Shown here piece by piece: positions 37,608-50,504 of a DNA stretch of 64,000 nt. Location: positions 27,501-91,500 of the forward strand of contig JAVKOQ010000129.1 of assembly GCA_031835245.1 (NCBI GenBank). The letters are read 5' to 3'. Position 1 is the first letter of the stretch; each line of letters starts with the position of its first letter. The DNA comes from Balamuthia mandrillaris. Lineage: Eukaryota > Discosea > Longamoebia > Balamuthiidae. Position numbers and translations under genes: made by a program. The notes beneath the pieces were generated by a model, which saw nothing but the letters and a program-made list of their open reading frames with translations, was not told where the DNA came from and searched no databases.

Positions 37608-40306
37608 ATGATGATGGAAGAAGAGGCTCAAGTGGCGGAGCGCAAGGCCAGAGGAGGAGGCGGAGCAGTAGGCGGGCTTCAATCCTCCTCCGAGGCGGAC
37701 AAGTTCATCCCCGTGCCCACCGCCAAGTTTCGCTCCTTGGCCAGGTCCCCGGAGGAGGAGGAGCTCGAGTTTCAGGAGCAGCTGCGTCAGGCGGAGCAAG
37801 GCAAGGCCATCCTCAAAGAGCCCTCTGCTGCTGCTACAGCGCCGACGGTGGAGCTGAAGAGAGAGCCGGAAGCAGAGCCGCACTACGAAGAGAAGCTGAG
37901 AGAACAGAAGGAGGAGATCCACAGGGCCACGCAAAGGAAGGAGAAAGAGGTAATGGAGACAAAAGAGGCGGAGAGAGGGCTGGAGGCTCAGAAAAGAGCT
38001 CCCCCGGCGCTCGTCCAACAGATCGAGAAGACTCCAGCCGAACAGCTCCCCCTTCATGAGAAGGCAGGAGCAAGCCACGAAGGATATGCATACGAGGAGG
38101 CGGGCAGAGAGGACGTTCCCCGCGTGCGTACCTACGATATGCCATCGCGACCCATCACCACCTTCTCCAGCGTGGACTACGTGGAGGGAGACCGATACGA
38201 ACACATCAAGGCGGAGGTGAAGCCGGAGAAACCTACCGTCATTTCCCGAGAGGTTCAAACCATCGGAGAAGTGAAAGAGAGAGAAGAAGAACCAATTTTG
38301 GAGAAGACCCAGCCGAAGAAACGCGTGCCGACGACCATCGAAGAGACGCTGGTCCTTGAGGCGAAAGCGGGACCTTCTTCGGAGGCAGAGGCGGTCGTAG
38401 CAGAGAAGGAAGTGAAGGCGCGGGGGGAATCGCTGGAAGAACCTCGTGTGGTCACTCGCGACTCCGCAGAGCAGATTGCCCCTGTTGCTGTGATCACTGA
38501 GAAGAGGATCGTTGTGGAAGAAGAGGAAGAACTGGAGGAAGAAGAGGTGATAGAGGAACGCGTGGTGGAAGAAAAGGTTAAAGTGGAGAAAGATATCGTT
38601 TCGGAGGCTCCAAAAGCCGAAGAAGTAACAACACTGAAGAAGGAAAAAGAGGTCATCCATCACGAAACTGCCAGAGAAGAGGTAGGCATTCCTAAACCTC
38701 CTCGACTGCCTTCCGATCACGAACTCTCGCAACACCCTGCTCTCTATCCGGAAGTCATGATGAAGTCCATTCGTACCCCAGAAGACCTCAACGCGGCTGG
38801 TATGCAATTGATCCTCTTCGGCAATCGCATCTCAAGCGAGGCGGCGAGACACTACGAGGAATGCGAACTGTCACGAATGACTCATCATCACTCAGACATT
38901 GGCCTTGTCGCTAGTAGTGGTGGTAGTAGAGCGAGGTCTTCAACCTTGACAACGGGAGATAAAGTATCGGCGTCTGAGGCGAGGTATTGGGCAAAAGATG
39001 CTTTGGCATTGGAGAAGTATGGTAGGAAGTTGGCGTTGCAAGGAGCTCTCTTGAGAAGACTCTCCGGAAGAATCGGAGAGAGGCTCATCCTAGGCGGAGA
39101 GGGTGAAATCCCATTCCAGGAGAAAGCGGTGAAGAAAAAGAAGACGAAGAAGACGAAGGTAATGAAGGAGGAAGTGGTAGAGGGGCCTGAAAAACTGAAA
39201 GAGGTGGAGAAGCATCCTCATAGAGAGTCCATAGTGAAGCAACACCTCATTTTCCTGATGGACATGTCTGAAGTGCATCTGATGTCCATGCACGACTTTC
39301 ACGAAGTGGGAGACGAGGTAGAGAGAATGGGAGAGCACCTCCTATTCCAAGCCAAAGAATACAACTTGGACATGGCTAGCGGAGAAGCGGGAACTCGTCA
39401 ACGCCGTATTCAACAGGAGCAGGACAAGATAATGGACATCGGCGATATCATTCGTAAGATTGGAATGAAGATCATGAACGTGGCTAGCGCCTACGAGGGT
39501 CGTGCTATCCTCAAGGAGGAAGTGCTGAGCGACTTTAAGCCCATTCGAAGCCCTGTTGACTTGCGTGAAGCTGGAGAGGAGCTTTTGACGATGGCGGACT
39601 ACTTGGCAGAGGAGATTGCTCTACTTAATCCCAAGTCGACCTTCACGACAGCCGTTGGACGTGAGAGACATCCTTCGGCCACGCAGGTAGCTGTCCCGGT
39701 CGGAGGAAGTGGGCTTGCCACGAAGAATGGCACACCCTCCAAGAGAGTTATGTCCAAGATGGCTGCTCGCATTGGTTCGTATTCTTGTCTTCCTGTTTTA
39801 CCGTTTTCTTTGGGTCTTTGCAAAGACTGATTTTATCTTCAGAGAGCCATATCAAAGACCTTGCTTTCTATGGAGAGAACTTAACCGAGGCTCACGGCGC
39901 TACTGCCGATGACGAGGTAGCCTACAGAGAAAACTGGCCCATCTTTGCCAAATGTTCTCTTCTCCACAAGATGCCAACTACAACCACCGCCATTGCCGAC
40001 AAGCTCAAAGCCAAAGGAGAGGAGAAGGTCTTGATGGAGAAAGAGAGGTTGAACAGCACCGTCTCTTGGGAGCACGCCGGACGCGAGTTGATAAGAGTTG
40101 GTCGTCACATCGCCCTCAACGGCGCTGAGCGCTATGCTCTCGCCAACAACAAGCTCAACATCTATCGCAAGCTGGGCTGGGGCAAAGAACTCATCTCGGA
40201 GAGCAGAGCCTTGAAGAAAGGTTCCGATTCCATAAGGCGATGGGGCGAGGGCATTGTTCGTATTGGCAGCGCGATTGCTTACGATGCTGATTACCTGTTT
40301 GAGTGA
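37608..40306 (+). CDS. Helical repeat protein of unknown function
   Basis: 876-residue protein; exons 37608-39774 and 39843-40306. Not recognised. Residues 1-380 are charged and low-complexity with many Glu/Lys heptads, probably extended or coiled-coil. From ~385 on there are recurring ~22-residue helices with the pattern G-x2-L-x3-G-x2-(I/L)-x2-(A/G): AGMQLILFGNRISSEAARHY, YGRKLALQGALLRRLSGRIG, VGDEVERMGEHLLFQAKEY, IGDIIRKIGMKIMNVASAYE, AGEELLTMADYLAEEIALLN, AGRELIRVGRHIALNGAERY and a C-terminal copy WGEGIVRIGSAIAYDADYLF. Spacing between copies is irregular. Amphipathic repeats of this kind could form a bundle or bind lipid surfaces (inference). No signal peptide or TM helix. Start chosen as the first of three Met codons after the (GA)n leader. 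Confidence 0.85.
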
Positions 40307-40361
40307 AAAGAGAGAAAACTTAAAGCAATCTTGTGTTTGTGAATGCAGTTCATTGTTTGTA

Positions 40362-40367
40362 AATAAA
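40362..40367 (+). terminator. Putative poly(A) signal of helical repeat gene
   Basis: AATAAA 56 nt after the stop at 40306, in the short spacer before the convergent 20-exon gene. Confidence 0.4.
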
Positions 40368-40387
40368 AAACATCACATGAAATTCAG

Positions 40388-40437
<50 letters not shown>

Positions 40438-40461
40438 GAGGGAGAGAGAGAGAGGGACTGT

Positions 40462-40996
40462 TTAGTGCTGCTTAGGAGGAGCAGCTTCTTTGATGACAGC
40501 GCCATTGTTGTCGCTGAGCACAAGAATGCTGAAGCGCTGGACGCTCTGGAGGGCATTGCCATTGAGAGTGGCATAGTCGAATCGACCTCTCAGATCGGTG
40601 TAGCCGTCCTTGTAGAAGTAAGGTTCGCCGTGGGCATGGTTTCGTTGGTAAACCTTGACGTAGGCCTTCGACAAGGGTTTGAGACTGTCTCTGTCAGTCA
40701 CCTTCAATTGTCCGTAGTTCTCAAAGAGCTGCACATTGAGTGAGTGAGAGTAGTGGGCGTGAGACTTGGTAAGTCCCCCTCCATTGACGCAAACGATGAT
40801 GTTGGAGTGGTCAAAGGAAGGAGGGATAGGGTGCTTGAAGGTGGAGGTCTTGGTTGCGGGAGGCAGAGAAAGAACTTCCTTAGCATTGGGAGTTACGAAC
40901 GAGAACTGATCCAAGTTTTGAAGGGAGAACGGATTGGTGGAGAACAACAGTTCAATGTCCATTTCTGGTTTTTGTTGAAGAGTAGCAGATGAGCAA

Positions 40997-41038
<42 letters not shown>

Positions 41039-42169
41039 AAAGAAAAGCAAGATGAGGAGAAAAAAACAAAAACTCACCAAAGTAGCTGATGGTGCATTCT
41101 GTGAGGTTGCTATAGTCGATGTTGATGTGCTTAGACTCAATGCTGAAGTCGAAAGTGGCTTGAGAGGAGGCCAATCTCTCCATACGCCTATTCCTGTCAG
41201 CACTTTCGCTAGCTTCCTCCTCATCCATAGCCACTCCCTCCAACTCATCCAATTGACGCTTAATCTCAGCAAATCTGATAACATGAGTTCTGATTAGAAA
41301 CAATACAAGAGAAAAAGCGAAGAGGTAAGAGAAGAGAATCCGTACCGTTTATTCCAATGAGGGATGGGATAGCTGGTGTATTTGGAGCTGATAGCGCGAG
41401 CAACCTTTGGTTCGTCGTTGTAAAAGTCGAGGAAGGCAGTGAGATAGTCATACTGCAATTGGAGATGGTTATTTTCAGCGTTGGGCTCTTGCACTTGGGC
41501 AAAGCGCTGTTGGGCCTCTTCCACTCTGTCCTGCAACAGCAAATAGTAGGTAGCCACCATCAGGTCCACATTGCTGAAGTCCTCTCGAGGCTTGTGGCTC
41601 AGCAGGTGCAAGAACTTCGTGTACTGCGACCTAAAGGCTGTTTCCGTGATGCTGACTCTGCCGTGGTTGCTGCCTTCCAGAGGATGTGCCCTTGCGTTAA
41701 CCAAAGGATGATATTCAAGGTACTCGAACAACAGTTCCGGCACAGAGGAAGATACGTCCAAACTGAATAGAATGGGTAATGAATGAAGACCTTGCTTTTG
41801 CTCTTCAGACAACAAAGAGATCTCGTTGCCTAATGTATTAAGCTGAAGCAAAGGAGAGCGGAGCAATGGAGCTGCTCTTTGGAGCACTAACGTTTGGCGT
41901 TGCAGATACTCACGGATGAAGCGCAACAAGGCTTCCTCTTGAGAACTGGCGTAGTGATAGAGGGCGTAGGACCAGAGTTTGTCATGGTAGATGAACCTAG
42001 AGGCCAGAATCTCCAGGATTTGTTGGCAGAGGGCAGCATTATCTTTGACTCTCCAACCCAATAGGTCCAAATTTACGGAGGACGCTAACAAGTTCTCTTC
42101 TTTTAGGTATCGAAGCAGGTCCTCCTCGCTGGCGTGTCTGCAAAACAGCATGTGCTTAGCGATAGAATG

Positions 42170-42206
<37 letters not shown>

Positions 42207-44193
42207 GAGAAAAGATAAGAATATAAAGCAAAGACGAGAATGGTGAAACCAACCCAGCGACATAACCCCAAGTGCGAGTATTAACTTCAGACAGTTGATG
42301 CACCACTTTCAGCTTCTTGTTGGGCACATCACAGATAACTTTCTCATTCTTGCAGACTTGGACGGGCAAATGCTGGAACTCGCACTGTTCTCCTTCTGCT
42401 TTCGGGAAGTAGAAGGAATAGGAAACCTGTTGGGTGGAGTTGGGTGCCAGTTGGAGGTACTTGCTTTGCGTGAAGAAACCTTTGTTGAGAGGCATGGCTC
42501 CCACTGGGATTTGCAGCAATAGACTCAACTTCTGGGTGGTCTTGCCAACGTTGGTCAGCACCACCTCGCAGGCATATTCCTTTCCTACCAAGAACTCGAG
42601 GTTGGTGTTGTACCGAGAGAATTCTTGCTCCTCGTCGTCTCCTCTTAAAGGAGCACGTGGATCGATGTAGTTCTGGCTGACCAAGACGTTGGCCGAAAAC
42701 TCCACTTGGCTTTCTTTGATTTGCTATGAACAAATGTTAGACAAAGTCACAGTGCAAGGGAAAACTGGTTAGTCAGAGGACATGCTAAAATACCTTGTGG
42801 AAAACGACAGCGGGACTTTTAGCAATCATTCTCAAACCGCCTTCCGCATAGGTGATGTCATGGCGTGGTTTCTCGAAGGGCAGGTCAAGTACAGCCATCG
42901 CCATCATCACCTCAGCAAAGTTTCTGTGAGCTTCTCCAAAGTGAGCAGAGACGAAGGCAGCATCAACGGAAGAGCTGCTGCCAGAAACTAGCAAATGGCC
43001 AGCATAGTCCGCCCAAAACGGGTTTGGGGTGATCAGCTCTCCAGTTTGTTGCGGAGTTTGCAGTGACCAATAATTTCGCTCGGCCCATTGCTTGACCTCT
43101 CCTATTCCTTCGAAGAAAGCGGTGCCACCTCTGGAACCAGAGCGGAGCATGCTCTGTTTTCGCCTGCCTCTTCCTTCTTCTGCTCCATAGTCTTCTGTGT
43201 CAGCGTCCAGTCCTCTGCCTTTGAGTGCAGTGTCGAAAACGAACCGAGAGAACTCAGCGTTATCCTGTTTTAAATCTGCGTCAGTCATTTGTCGCAGATA
43301 AGGGAGGACGGCTTTACCTTTTGACGGAGTGAACTTGCATCGCGAATGTATTTAGCGATGTATTGGGCATGCTCTGGGTTAGACTCTTTCACAATTGTAC
43401 CCAACAGAATCTGTTCTACAACGTTAAGAGATTCAAAGTGGTGCAGAGGGAGGAAGTGCAAGAGCCATGTTTTCTCTTCCAATAACCAAAAGTCAAGGAA
43501 CGTCTTGTCCTTCTTGTTCCTCAAAAATTGGGCTGGTGTGAAGAAAGCAAAACAAATGAGGGAGAGGGAGAGGGAGAGGGAGAGGGAGGGGGGGGGGGGC
43601 GAAAGGGATACATACCAATGTATTGATCAAAGAATGGTTTGTCCTTCTTGTAAATGAAAAAGTTTAATTCGTGTGAGGCAAACTTGGAGTACTTCTCTAA
43701 CTTCTGTTTTTCAGAGAGTGAAGGCCAGCTCAATATCCAATCAAATTGACCAAGTGTTGCAGTGTCGCTGCAGAGCGTTCGCAACAGGTGGAATGCCTTG
43801 GATAATGTATCATAGGTTTCAACAAGAGCAGTGCTCAAGTCCTTGACTTCGAACGAACCACCGTCGGCAAGCATGCTCACCTTCAATGAGATTAGCACAT
43901 GATTAACAACTTTGACAAAAGAAGAGCACGAAAGAAAGAGACAAATGGGATGAGATATTACCTGACGTTGCTCTGTGAAGTGCTTTGTGGTATCAAGTGC
44001 TTGAGAACGAAGGCACATATCCTTGTACTTGAGGCGGTATCCCTCTCCTGAAAGAGTGGATCTGGCGGAAGGATGAATGGGTGGCAAAGTGATGGTTCTG
44101 AAGGAAAGGCTGTTTCCTTCAATAACAGCCACTTGAAGATACGTTCCAATCTGAAGTAATAATTGAAGGAAAATAGCATTAAAGGGGGAGAGA

Positions 44194-44233
<40 letters not shown>

Positions 44234-45453
44234 AGGCAAATACCAAAAGATGTTCTTGGCGAGACAGCTCCACGAAGCCTTGTGAATCGGGCTTCAAGTT
44301 CAAAACCACCGCAGCAGCTTCGCCAAGAAAGTCCAGGTTTGAGCTGAGTTCTTGAGCCTCAGCCAGAAATTCAGCTTCACGACACTTCTTCATCATGCGC
44401 CTTTTTTCTTCCATGCCTCGACGTGAAGCACAAGGAGCCATGCAAGCCTCTGCGCACAGCGCATTACCATACATATCGTTCTGCATGTGAGGCGGTTCTC
44501 CAAGACTGGTTGCTTCCCTCATGTTCAATAACAAGGTAGGGGAAGGAAGCATGTTGCCACGTCGTTTGGTGCCATACTTCCGATCGAGGATATAACGATG
44601 CTCTTGACTAATGGCCTGCTTTTTTAGGAAAATGGAACGAGGACGCGAGAAGCCTATATCATGCTGGATAGGATCCGCTGTGGGGGAGTTCAACTGCAGT
44701 CGAAGAAGGTCCCAAGGCGGCAGAAGAGTGTTGCATATGCAATGCACGCGAGTGCTTTGCTTTGCGTTGCCAATCTTGATGCGAATGCGTTCGCTTCCTT
44801 GAGAAGACGAAGGGGCGCCGGTGGCATCATTGATCTCTTTGCCTTTCTCCTCGCTCTGATCACCACCGAGGATGGCGATGTCAGCGATGTGAGCTGCTGA
44901 CTCGTGATTGAGCTCAAAGACTTTTCTTCCTCCTTTGGCGAACACAAACGACGAGTCCCCTTGAGCGGATTGTGCTTCTCCTTCTTTGCTCTTGCCTTTT
45001 TCGTCTTGTTCTTCTTGCTGATCCACCACTACGATCTTGATGGTATCTTGGTGATTGTAGTCATCCCTGAGAAGAAGATTGTATTTGCCTGGTGCAAGGC
45101 CTCCGTCCTTGCCGATAACGATGAAGCCACCATCGAGGTCCATTAGATCGAAGCAATTGTGGAGTGGAGTGTTGTAGTCCACAAACTGGAAGAAAGAGAC
45201 GTGTTCTCGGTCCAACTGTGCAGGGAGATACGGCACCCGCAGAGGTTGTCTTGCGGGTGCTATATGTTTTACAGGTTTTAGTCAGATAAAAAGAAAAAAA
45301 CGAAGGAGAACAAACCTTGTATGTTTCGTGGATAACTAAAGGACGCGTGCCTCAATTTCCACTTCTTCTTTGGAAGCTTTCCGTACTCTCCCAAACATTC
45401 AATCTTTGAGGTTGGGAAAATAGTATGAGAAGGATAGCAGAGAGAGAAGAGCC

Positions 45454-45487
<34 letters not shown>

Positions 45488-46965
45488 GAGGGAGAAGTAC
45501 ATATTTATATACCTTATAAACATTCTGCAGTGGGCCTAAAAATGCAAAACCGTCTTCGTTAGTTTGCAGGGTTACATTAAATGGTGTGGTCCTGTAAATG
45601 TTCCACAGCTGAAGCGCAATCACTCTTCCAGGTCTTGGTTCTCCACTTTTGCCTAGTTAAGAGAAAGGGAGACATCAGAAGCGAGCACAAAAGACACTGT
45701 TCGATGATGGTGGAATAAAACGTTACCTAGAACATAGATGCGATAGCCGTCAGGATAATAGGCCAAATGCAAGTCTTCCAAGAGGTTTGAGTCATCGATT
45801 TCGTTCAACGTGAAGCTGGAGGAATCCGACAGATGAGCTTTGTCGTCTCCTCTATCGGGAGTAGGACTTCTCTTGGTAACGTGGCCAGAGAGTGTAAACG
45901 AGAAAGACCTTGCATTCTCCGGCACCAAAAAGGCATACTTGCTGTCCTTGTTCTCAAACAAAGCAAAGTCCTTCACTTCGGAGTTGGTGGAGATGCCATC
46001 TTTGTCTCTGCAGGTGATGCTCAACGTAACGTCCTCCAAAAGATCCAAACTAACGGGTCTAGCGTTCATCAGCAGTGAAGCACGAACGAATACAGTGGCT
46101 TGCTGCAGCTTGATGAGGCTTTCCCTGTCCACATAAAATCCAGCGTGAAGACTGTAGGACTCAGCCGAGGACTGGTACGTGGCCAAGGAGCTGAAGCCTT
46201 GATGGGTGATCACCACCACCTGCGTGGAGCTGTGGGAAGTGAACGGGGCCAACACTTGTCCTGTGGTGGGATCCGGCTTTAGGATATGTCCATCCAACCA
46301 AATCTCGGTATCAGCATCTCCTTTCACGATGCTATCATTCTCATCAATGATGGATAGAATGTCACCATCGCTGCTTGGTTTAGCCAACAGCCTCAAAGAG
46401 CCTTTACGAATTACTGCTCTGTTGCGTTGTCCATTACCAATAAACTGTCATTAAAAAGTAGAACATATGTTAGAAAACTATGAACAAAGTTTCTCTTTGT
46501 CAGGCTACTTACTTCAATGACGTAAACTCCTCTGTGGTTTAGCACTGGGAAGCTGAACGCCTCGGTGTGAGAGCGCATTGGAGGTTCTTCGTAGTTATGA
46601 ACTTCTTCGTGTTGAGCAACCAATCTTCAACATCACAAAGAGTTATAAGATAAGATTCTCGATAAGAGGATAGAGAGAGAGAGAGAGAGCGCGCGTTTAC
46701 CCATCCAAATTGATGTCTTCACTCACTTCTCTCTTGTTATCTTTGTAAAAGGCAGTGGTGTTGATCTCGAACACTTTCACGATGAGAGTAGGCACGTTCT
46801 TGACCGTCAAATGAAGGTTGACCTCTTCATCATGTCCAAAGTATTCTTTGTTGTCCACTAAAAACTTGATCTGAACGTTCTTTCGCAACGCCTCCAGCTG
46901 ATGCTTTCCGCCTAGCATGTTATTCCTGGTCACATTTTTTGTAAAAAGAAATAAGGATCTATAAT

Positions 46966-47014
<49 letters not shown>

Positions 47015-48773
47015 AAAGAGAAAGAGAAAGAGAAAGAGAAAGAGAAAGAGAAAGAGAAAGAGAAAGAGAAAAAGAAAGAGATAGACGAACATGACTTCAG
47101 CATTCTCGCTCGTGACTTGACCGCTGAGAAGTTTAGCTTTGGCGAATTGGCGTTCCAAAAAAGTGTCACGAATGTAATGCTGGTAAGGTTTAATCCCGGT
47201 TATCTTTTCATTCTTAAAGAAGTGCTTCAAGTAGGCTTTGACCTGATAAATAGAACAAGTATTAATAAGGTTGGAACTTTCATGGATAGAACGTAGGGAA
47301 AGAAAAACCCAGTACCAGTTTCTCGTCGCTATGTATGCCACCGAGCAAGCCCACACCAGCTGACAACGTGGCAACGTCATGTTGGTTTACAAAGGCCTTT
47401 TCATGGTTGTAGTTGGTGTGACGGGGCACGGCCAAGTATTGCAAGAAGAGGTCCTCGTCATAGTTTCCTTGCTTACGAAGCAAGTCTAGTTTATGGTACA
47501 GCACTACCGCCTTGAGCTGGTTGAAAGAGCCAGCAAGTCCATTCACAAAACCCCAAAGCTGCATTTAAATATCATAGTTATGTGAAGAAAAAAATGAGTA
47601 ACTTTGTTTTTGCTATCGTAGTCTCTCCCTCTCTCGCTCTCTCTCTCTCTCTCTCAGTCTCGCTCATACGTACTTTGTTGATATACCGTTCTCTGGCTTC
47701 CAAGTCACGGTCAAGGTCAACATCGCCAGTAGGGTTCAACTTGGCGATGTAAAAATCAATAAACGTGGAGGAATCAACAATGTCAGGCTTTAATGCGCGC
47801 AGTTCTTCCATTTGCTCCAAGGAGAGCTGAGAGTGGACTTCACGCTCTCCAAACGAACACTTCGAAAGCGCTATGTCCTCTTTTATTAATTGAACCACGT
47901 TCTCGATGTTGTTGGCTTCCTCGCTGTGGAGCAACTCTTTGAGCTGGTATTGAAGCATCTTTAGATACTAAAGCAAGAAGAAGAAGAAGAAGAACAAGAA
48001 CAAGAACAAGAACGAAGAAGAAGAAGAAGAAGAACAAGAAGAGGAAGACATCAGAGGAGGATAATCTCACCTGTTTCTTGTTGAGTTCCATCTTAGCCAG
48101 CTTATGAAAAGCCATTAGCGTGAAGTTACTTATATCCTTTGTTGTAGTCTTCTCATCAAAAGGATCGATCAGCTTCTGATCCAACACGGTCGGATGGAGC
48201 GGTGCACGACTGGCCTGACCGGGCTGTGCGTTCTCTCTGGGCGGCGCGTCGTTGAAGTAGAGGTTGAGCTCCCTGATCAACCACTGGATGGTGTCCTGGC
48301 GTTCGGCGGCGGACGCGTTGGCAAAGGACACGAACTTGTGGCGCAGCTCTGCTTTTTGGTAGAGCGTTCCTTTGGAGTAGACTCGCCCAAAGTCATCCAG
48401 CAACTGCGCCAGATAGCGTCAACAAAAAGGAAGAAAGAAGAGAGTGACGAAGAGAAGAGAAGAGAAGAGAAGAGAAGAGAAGAGAAGAGAACGACGAAGA
48501 GAACGACGAAGAGAACGATGAAGAGAACGACGAAGAAGAGAAGCGAAAAATGAAACCTTTTCAATTTCTTTGGTATGTTGACCATCTTTGTTGGTGTTGA
48601 TGAGGTGAAGCAGCGAGAAGAAAAAGTGCTCCTTGGTGCCAGCAGCCAACGAGGCCAACACTTCCTCTCTTCGCTCAGCCAGGGCAAAGCGTTCCACCCA
48701 ATCCAAGTTCCTACAACCAAAACGTTAAACGATCTCTCTCTCTCCTAAAGCTCTTTGGCCTTCAAAAAAAAGA

Positions 48774-48853
<80 letters not shown>

Positions 48854-48882
48854 TAAGACAACAACAACAACAACAACATAAG

Positions 48883-48918
<36 letters not shown>

Positions 48919-48994
48919 TAAGACAACAACAACAAGAGAAGAATGAGAAAAGAAAAAAAAAAACGAAGCGTACGTACAATTGAAGGTCTTCCAT
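40462..48994 (-). CDS. Very large multidomain protein (~2,197 aa), family not recognised
   Basis: 20 exons: 48994-48978, 48710-48557, 48403-48071, 47967-47674, 47558-47316, 47242-47091, 46925-46701, 46624-46513, 46444-45727, 45652-45513, 45403-45316, 45259-44244, 44150-43962, 43880-43616, 43532-43318, 43264-42794, 42723-42254, 42137-41346, 41274-41078, 40964-40462, all phases closing. No signal peptide or TM helix. The N-terminal third is helical (DFGRVYSKGTLYQKAELRHK). The middle has beta-sandwich-like stretches reminiscent of macroglobulin-type domains (VNLHLTVKNVPTLIVKVFEI, RGVYVIEFIGNG, PGKYNLLLRDDYNHQDTIKI), but this resemblance is weak. A helical region (residues ~1,700-1,960) with possible TPR-like repeats follows. 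The protein ends with a conserved-looking beta segment (KAYVKVYQR ... FYKDGYTDLRGRFDYATLN). Function unknown, probably cytosolic. Confidence 0.85.
43559..43600. repeat. (GGGAGA)n plus long G run
   Basis: Intronic purine run ending in about 12-14 consecutive G, in the intron after the FIYKKDKPFFDQYI exon. The C-run on the sense strand is unusual among the CT tracts here. Confidence 0.75.
46966..47082. repeat. (GA)n and (GAGAAA)n tract in large gene intron
   Basis: About 115 bp immediately next to the 5' splice site of the sixth intron of the large gene. Pyrimidine-rich on the sense strand. Confidence 0.85.
48438..48543. repeat. (GAGAA)n tract with GAACGACGAA units
   Basis: Imperfect AGAGAA pentamers, then four AGAACGACGA/AGAACGATGA units, in the second intron of the large gene. 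The interruption resembles those in the tracts at 20848-20915 and 53184-53225. Confidence 0.85.
48777..48934. repeat. (CAA)n tract with ATAAGA interruptions
   Basis: Trinucleotide CAA with three ATAAGA interruptions, in the first intron of the large gene. It departs from the usual CT-type intronic repeats: the sense strand reads TTG/GTT. Confidence 0.9.
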
Positions 48995-49501
48995 CCTAGG
49001 TTATGTATGTGCGTTGTGTGTGTGTTAACAACGATAAGGACAGACGTACAGTATGCGCAAAGAGCGTACGGAATTAAAAACAATAATGAAACCGAAAAGA
49101 GCTCCTCTTTTATTCTCGCAGTGGCGAAAACAGGGTTTTTGGTGAACTCACCGATAACTTTTCTGGGCATCCCATTGCAATGGGGTTTTGTCGTGCATTT
49201 GGGGCGTTGATGCGCAGCGATCTGTCCCGCATATTCGGTTGCGGAACGCTCGAGAAACGGACACATTTTGCTCGTTGCCGAAGTGGAGGGAGGGTTTCGT
49301 GGTTTGGGCTTCGTGAACGCATTCCTCGCATTCCAGCAAACTCGAAGAAAACGTGAAGAAAATAGTTGGCGAAATGAAGAAAGAAATGAAGGATGTTCCT
49401 AATGAGGGAACGTGTTTTTTGTTAATCATAAACGAAAGAAATGAAAGGAGAAAAGAAGAATGAGAAGGGTTTTATAATAAATAGTGGTGATTATTGTTTG
49501 G
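48995..49501. other. Spacer between two minus-strand genes
   Basis: Between the start of the large gene and the stop of the RRM/FYR gene. Short frames on both strands, none recognisable. It should hold the promoter of the large gene. Confidence 0.35.
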
Positions 49502-49934
49502 TTATGGGTGTTGTTGATGGTTGTTGTTGTTGGCGGTGGACTCGGCAGCAAAGACAAGAGTTTGGAGGAGCGTAGGATCAGGGCTAAAGCCTGTTGTCGC
49601 AAAGGAGGTTGAGGTCGTCGCGGTAGAAGATGAAGGAGTAGAGGGGGAGTGGCGTTGAGATGAAGGAGGAAGGCGATGAGTTGGGTCAGGAGGCCGCTCC
49701 ACTTTGCGCTCGTAGATGACGAAACCGTCGTCGTCCTCGTCATTACGTTCATAGTAGACGATAGAGTGTTCTTCGTTTGCATTAGTCTCATCACCGTCAC
49801 GATCGCTTTCGCTCAAATCATCTTCCTCTTCTTCCGCTTCTTCAGAGCTGTTGTTATCGTCGTCATCAGCTTTTTCAGCCGCTATCATCGCCCATTCTTC
49901 CACTTCTTCAATGCCATCCAAGTCCGATGACCAG

Positions 49935-49967
<33 letters not shown>

Positions 49968-50473
49968 GTTTCAAAACCAAGTTGATTCTCCTCTTTTTGA
50001 TCATCTTCTTCCTCTTCTCGCTCTTCGCGTTCTTCGTTTTTTTGACGTTTCGAAGTTTTTGCCATCGTTTCGCTTTTTCTCGGTCTTCCTGGTCCTCTTC
50101 GAGTTGTTGACGTTGTTCCTCTTCCCCTTCGTGTTCCTGTTCGAGAAGAAGGCTCGTCACTGCGAGATCTACTCCTCTGTTTCACGGGAGATTGTTGACT
50201 TGTATATTCGTGAACATCTCCCATTGTCAAGAGGGCCTTTAACGAGGCTGTTCGCCGTTTGGATGGAGCGGACACGTTGTTCTGTGGCAAGGGAGCCCGT
50301 TGCGATTCGTTGCCCCATCCGAACCATGATGTGGCACACATCCCGCATACCACTTTGTCCCTCCCTTTGTTGATGTATGTACACGCTAGTTATCACAGAA
50401 AAAAGTTTGGTTAGTTACAGAAGGAATTGAAGAAGAGAAACTAAAGCGAAAGCGAAGCGATGAAAGAACGAGA

Positions 50474-50504
<31 letters not shown>

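Noticed and set aside
37545..38807. 420-codon antisense frame opposite the helical repeat gene
   Set aside because: Composition (Leu/Arg/Phe/His) is the complement of the Glu/Lys-rich sense frame; no start context or family.
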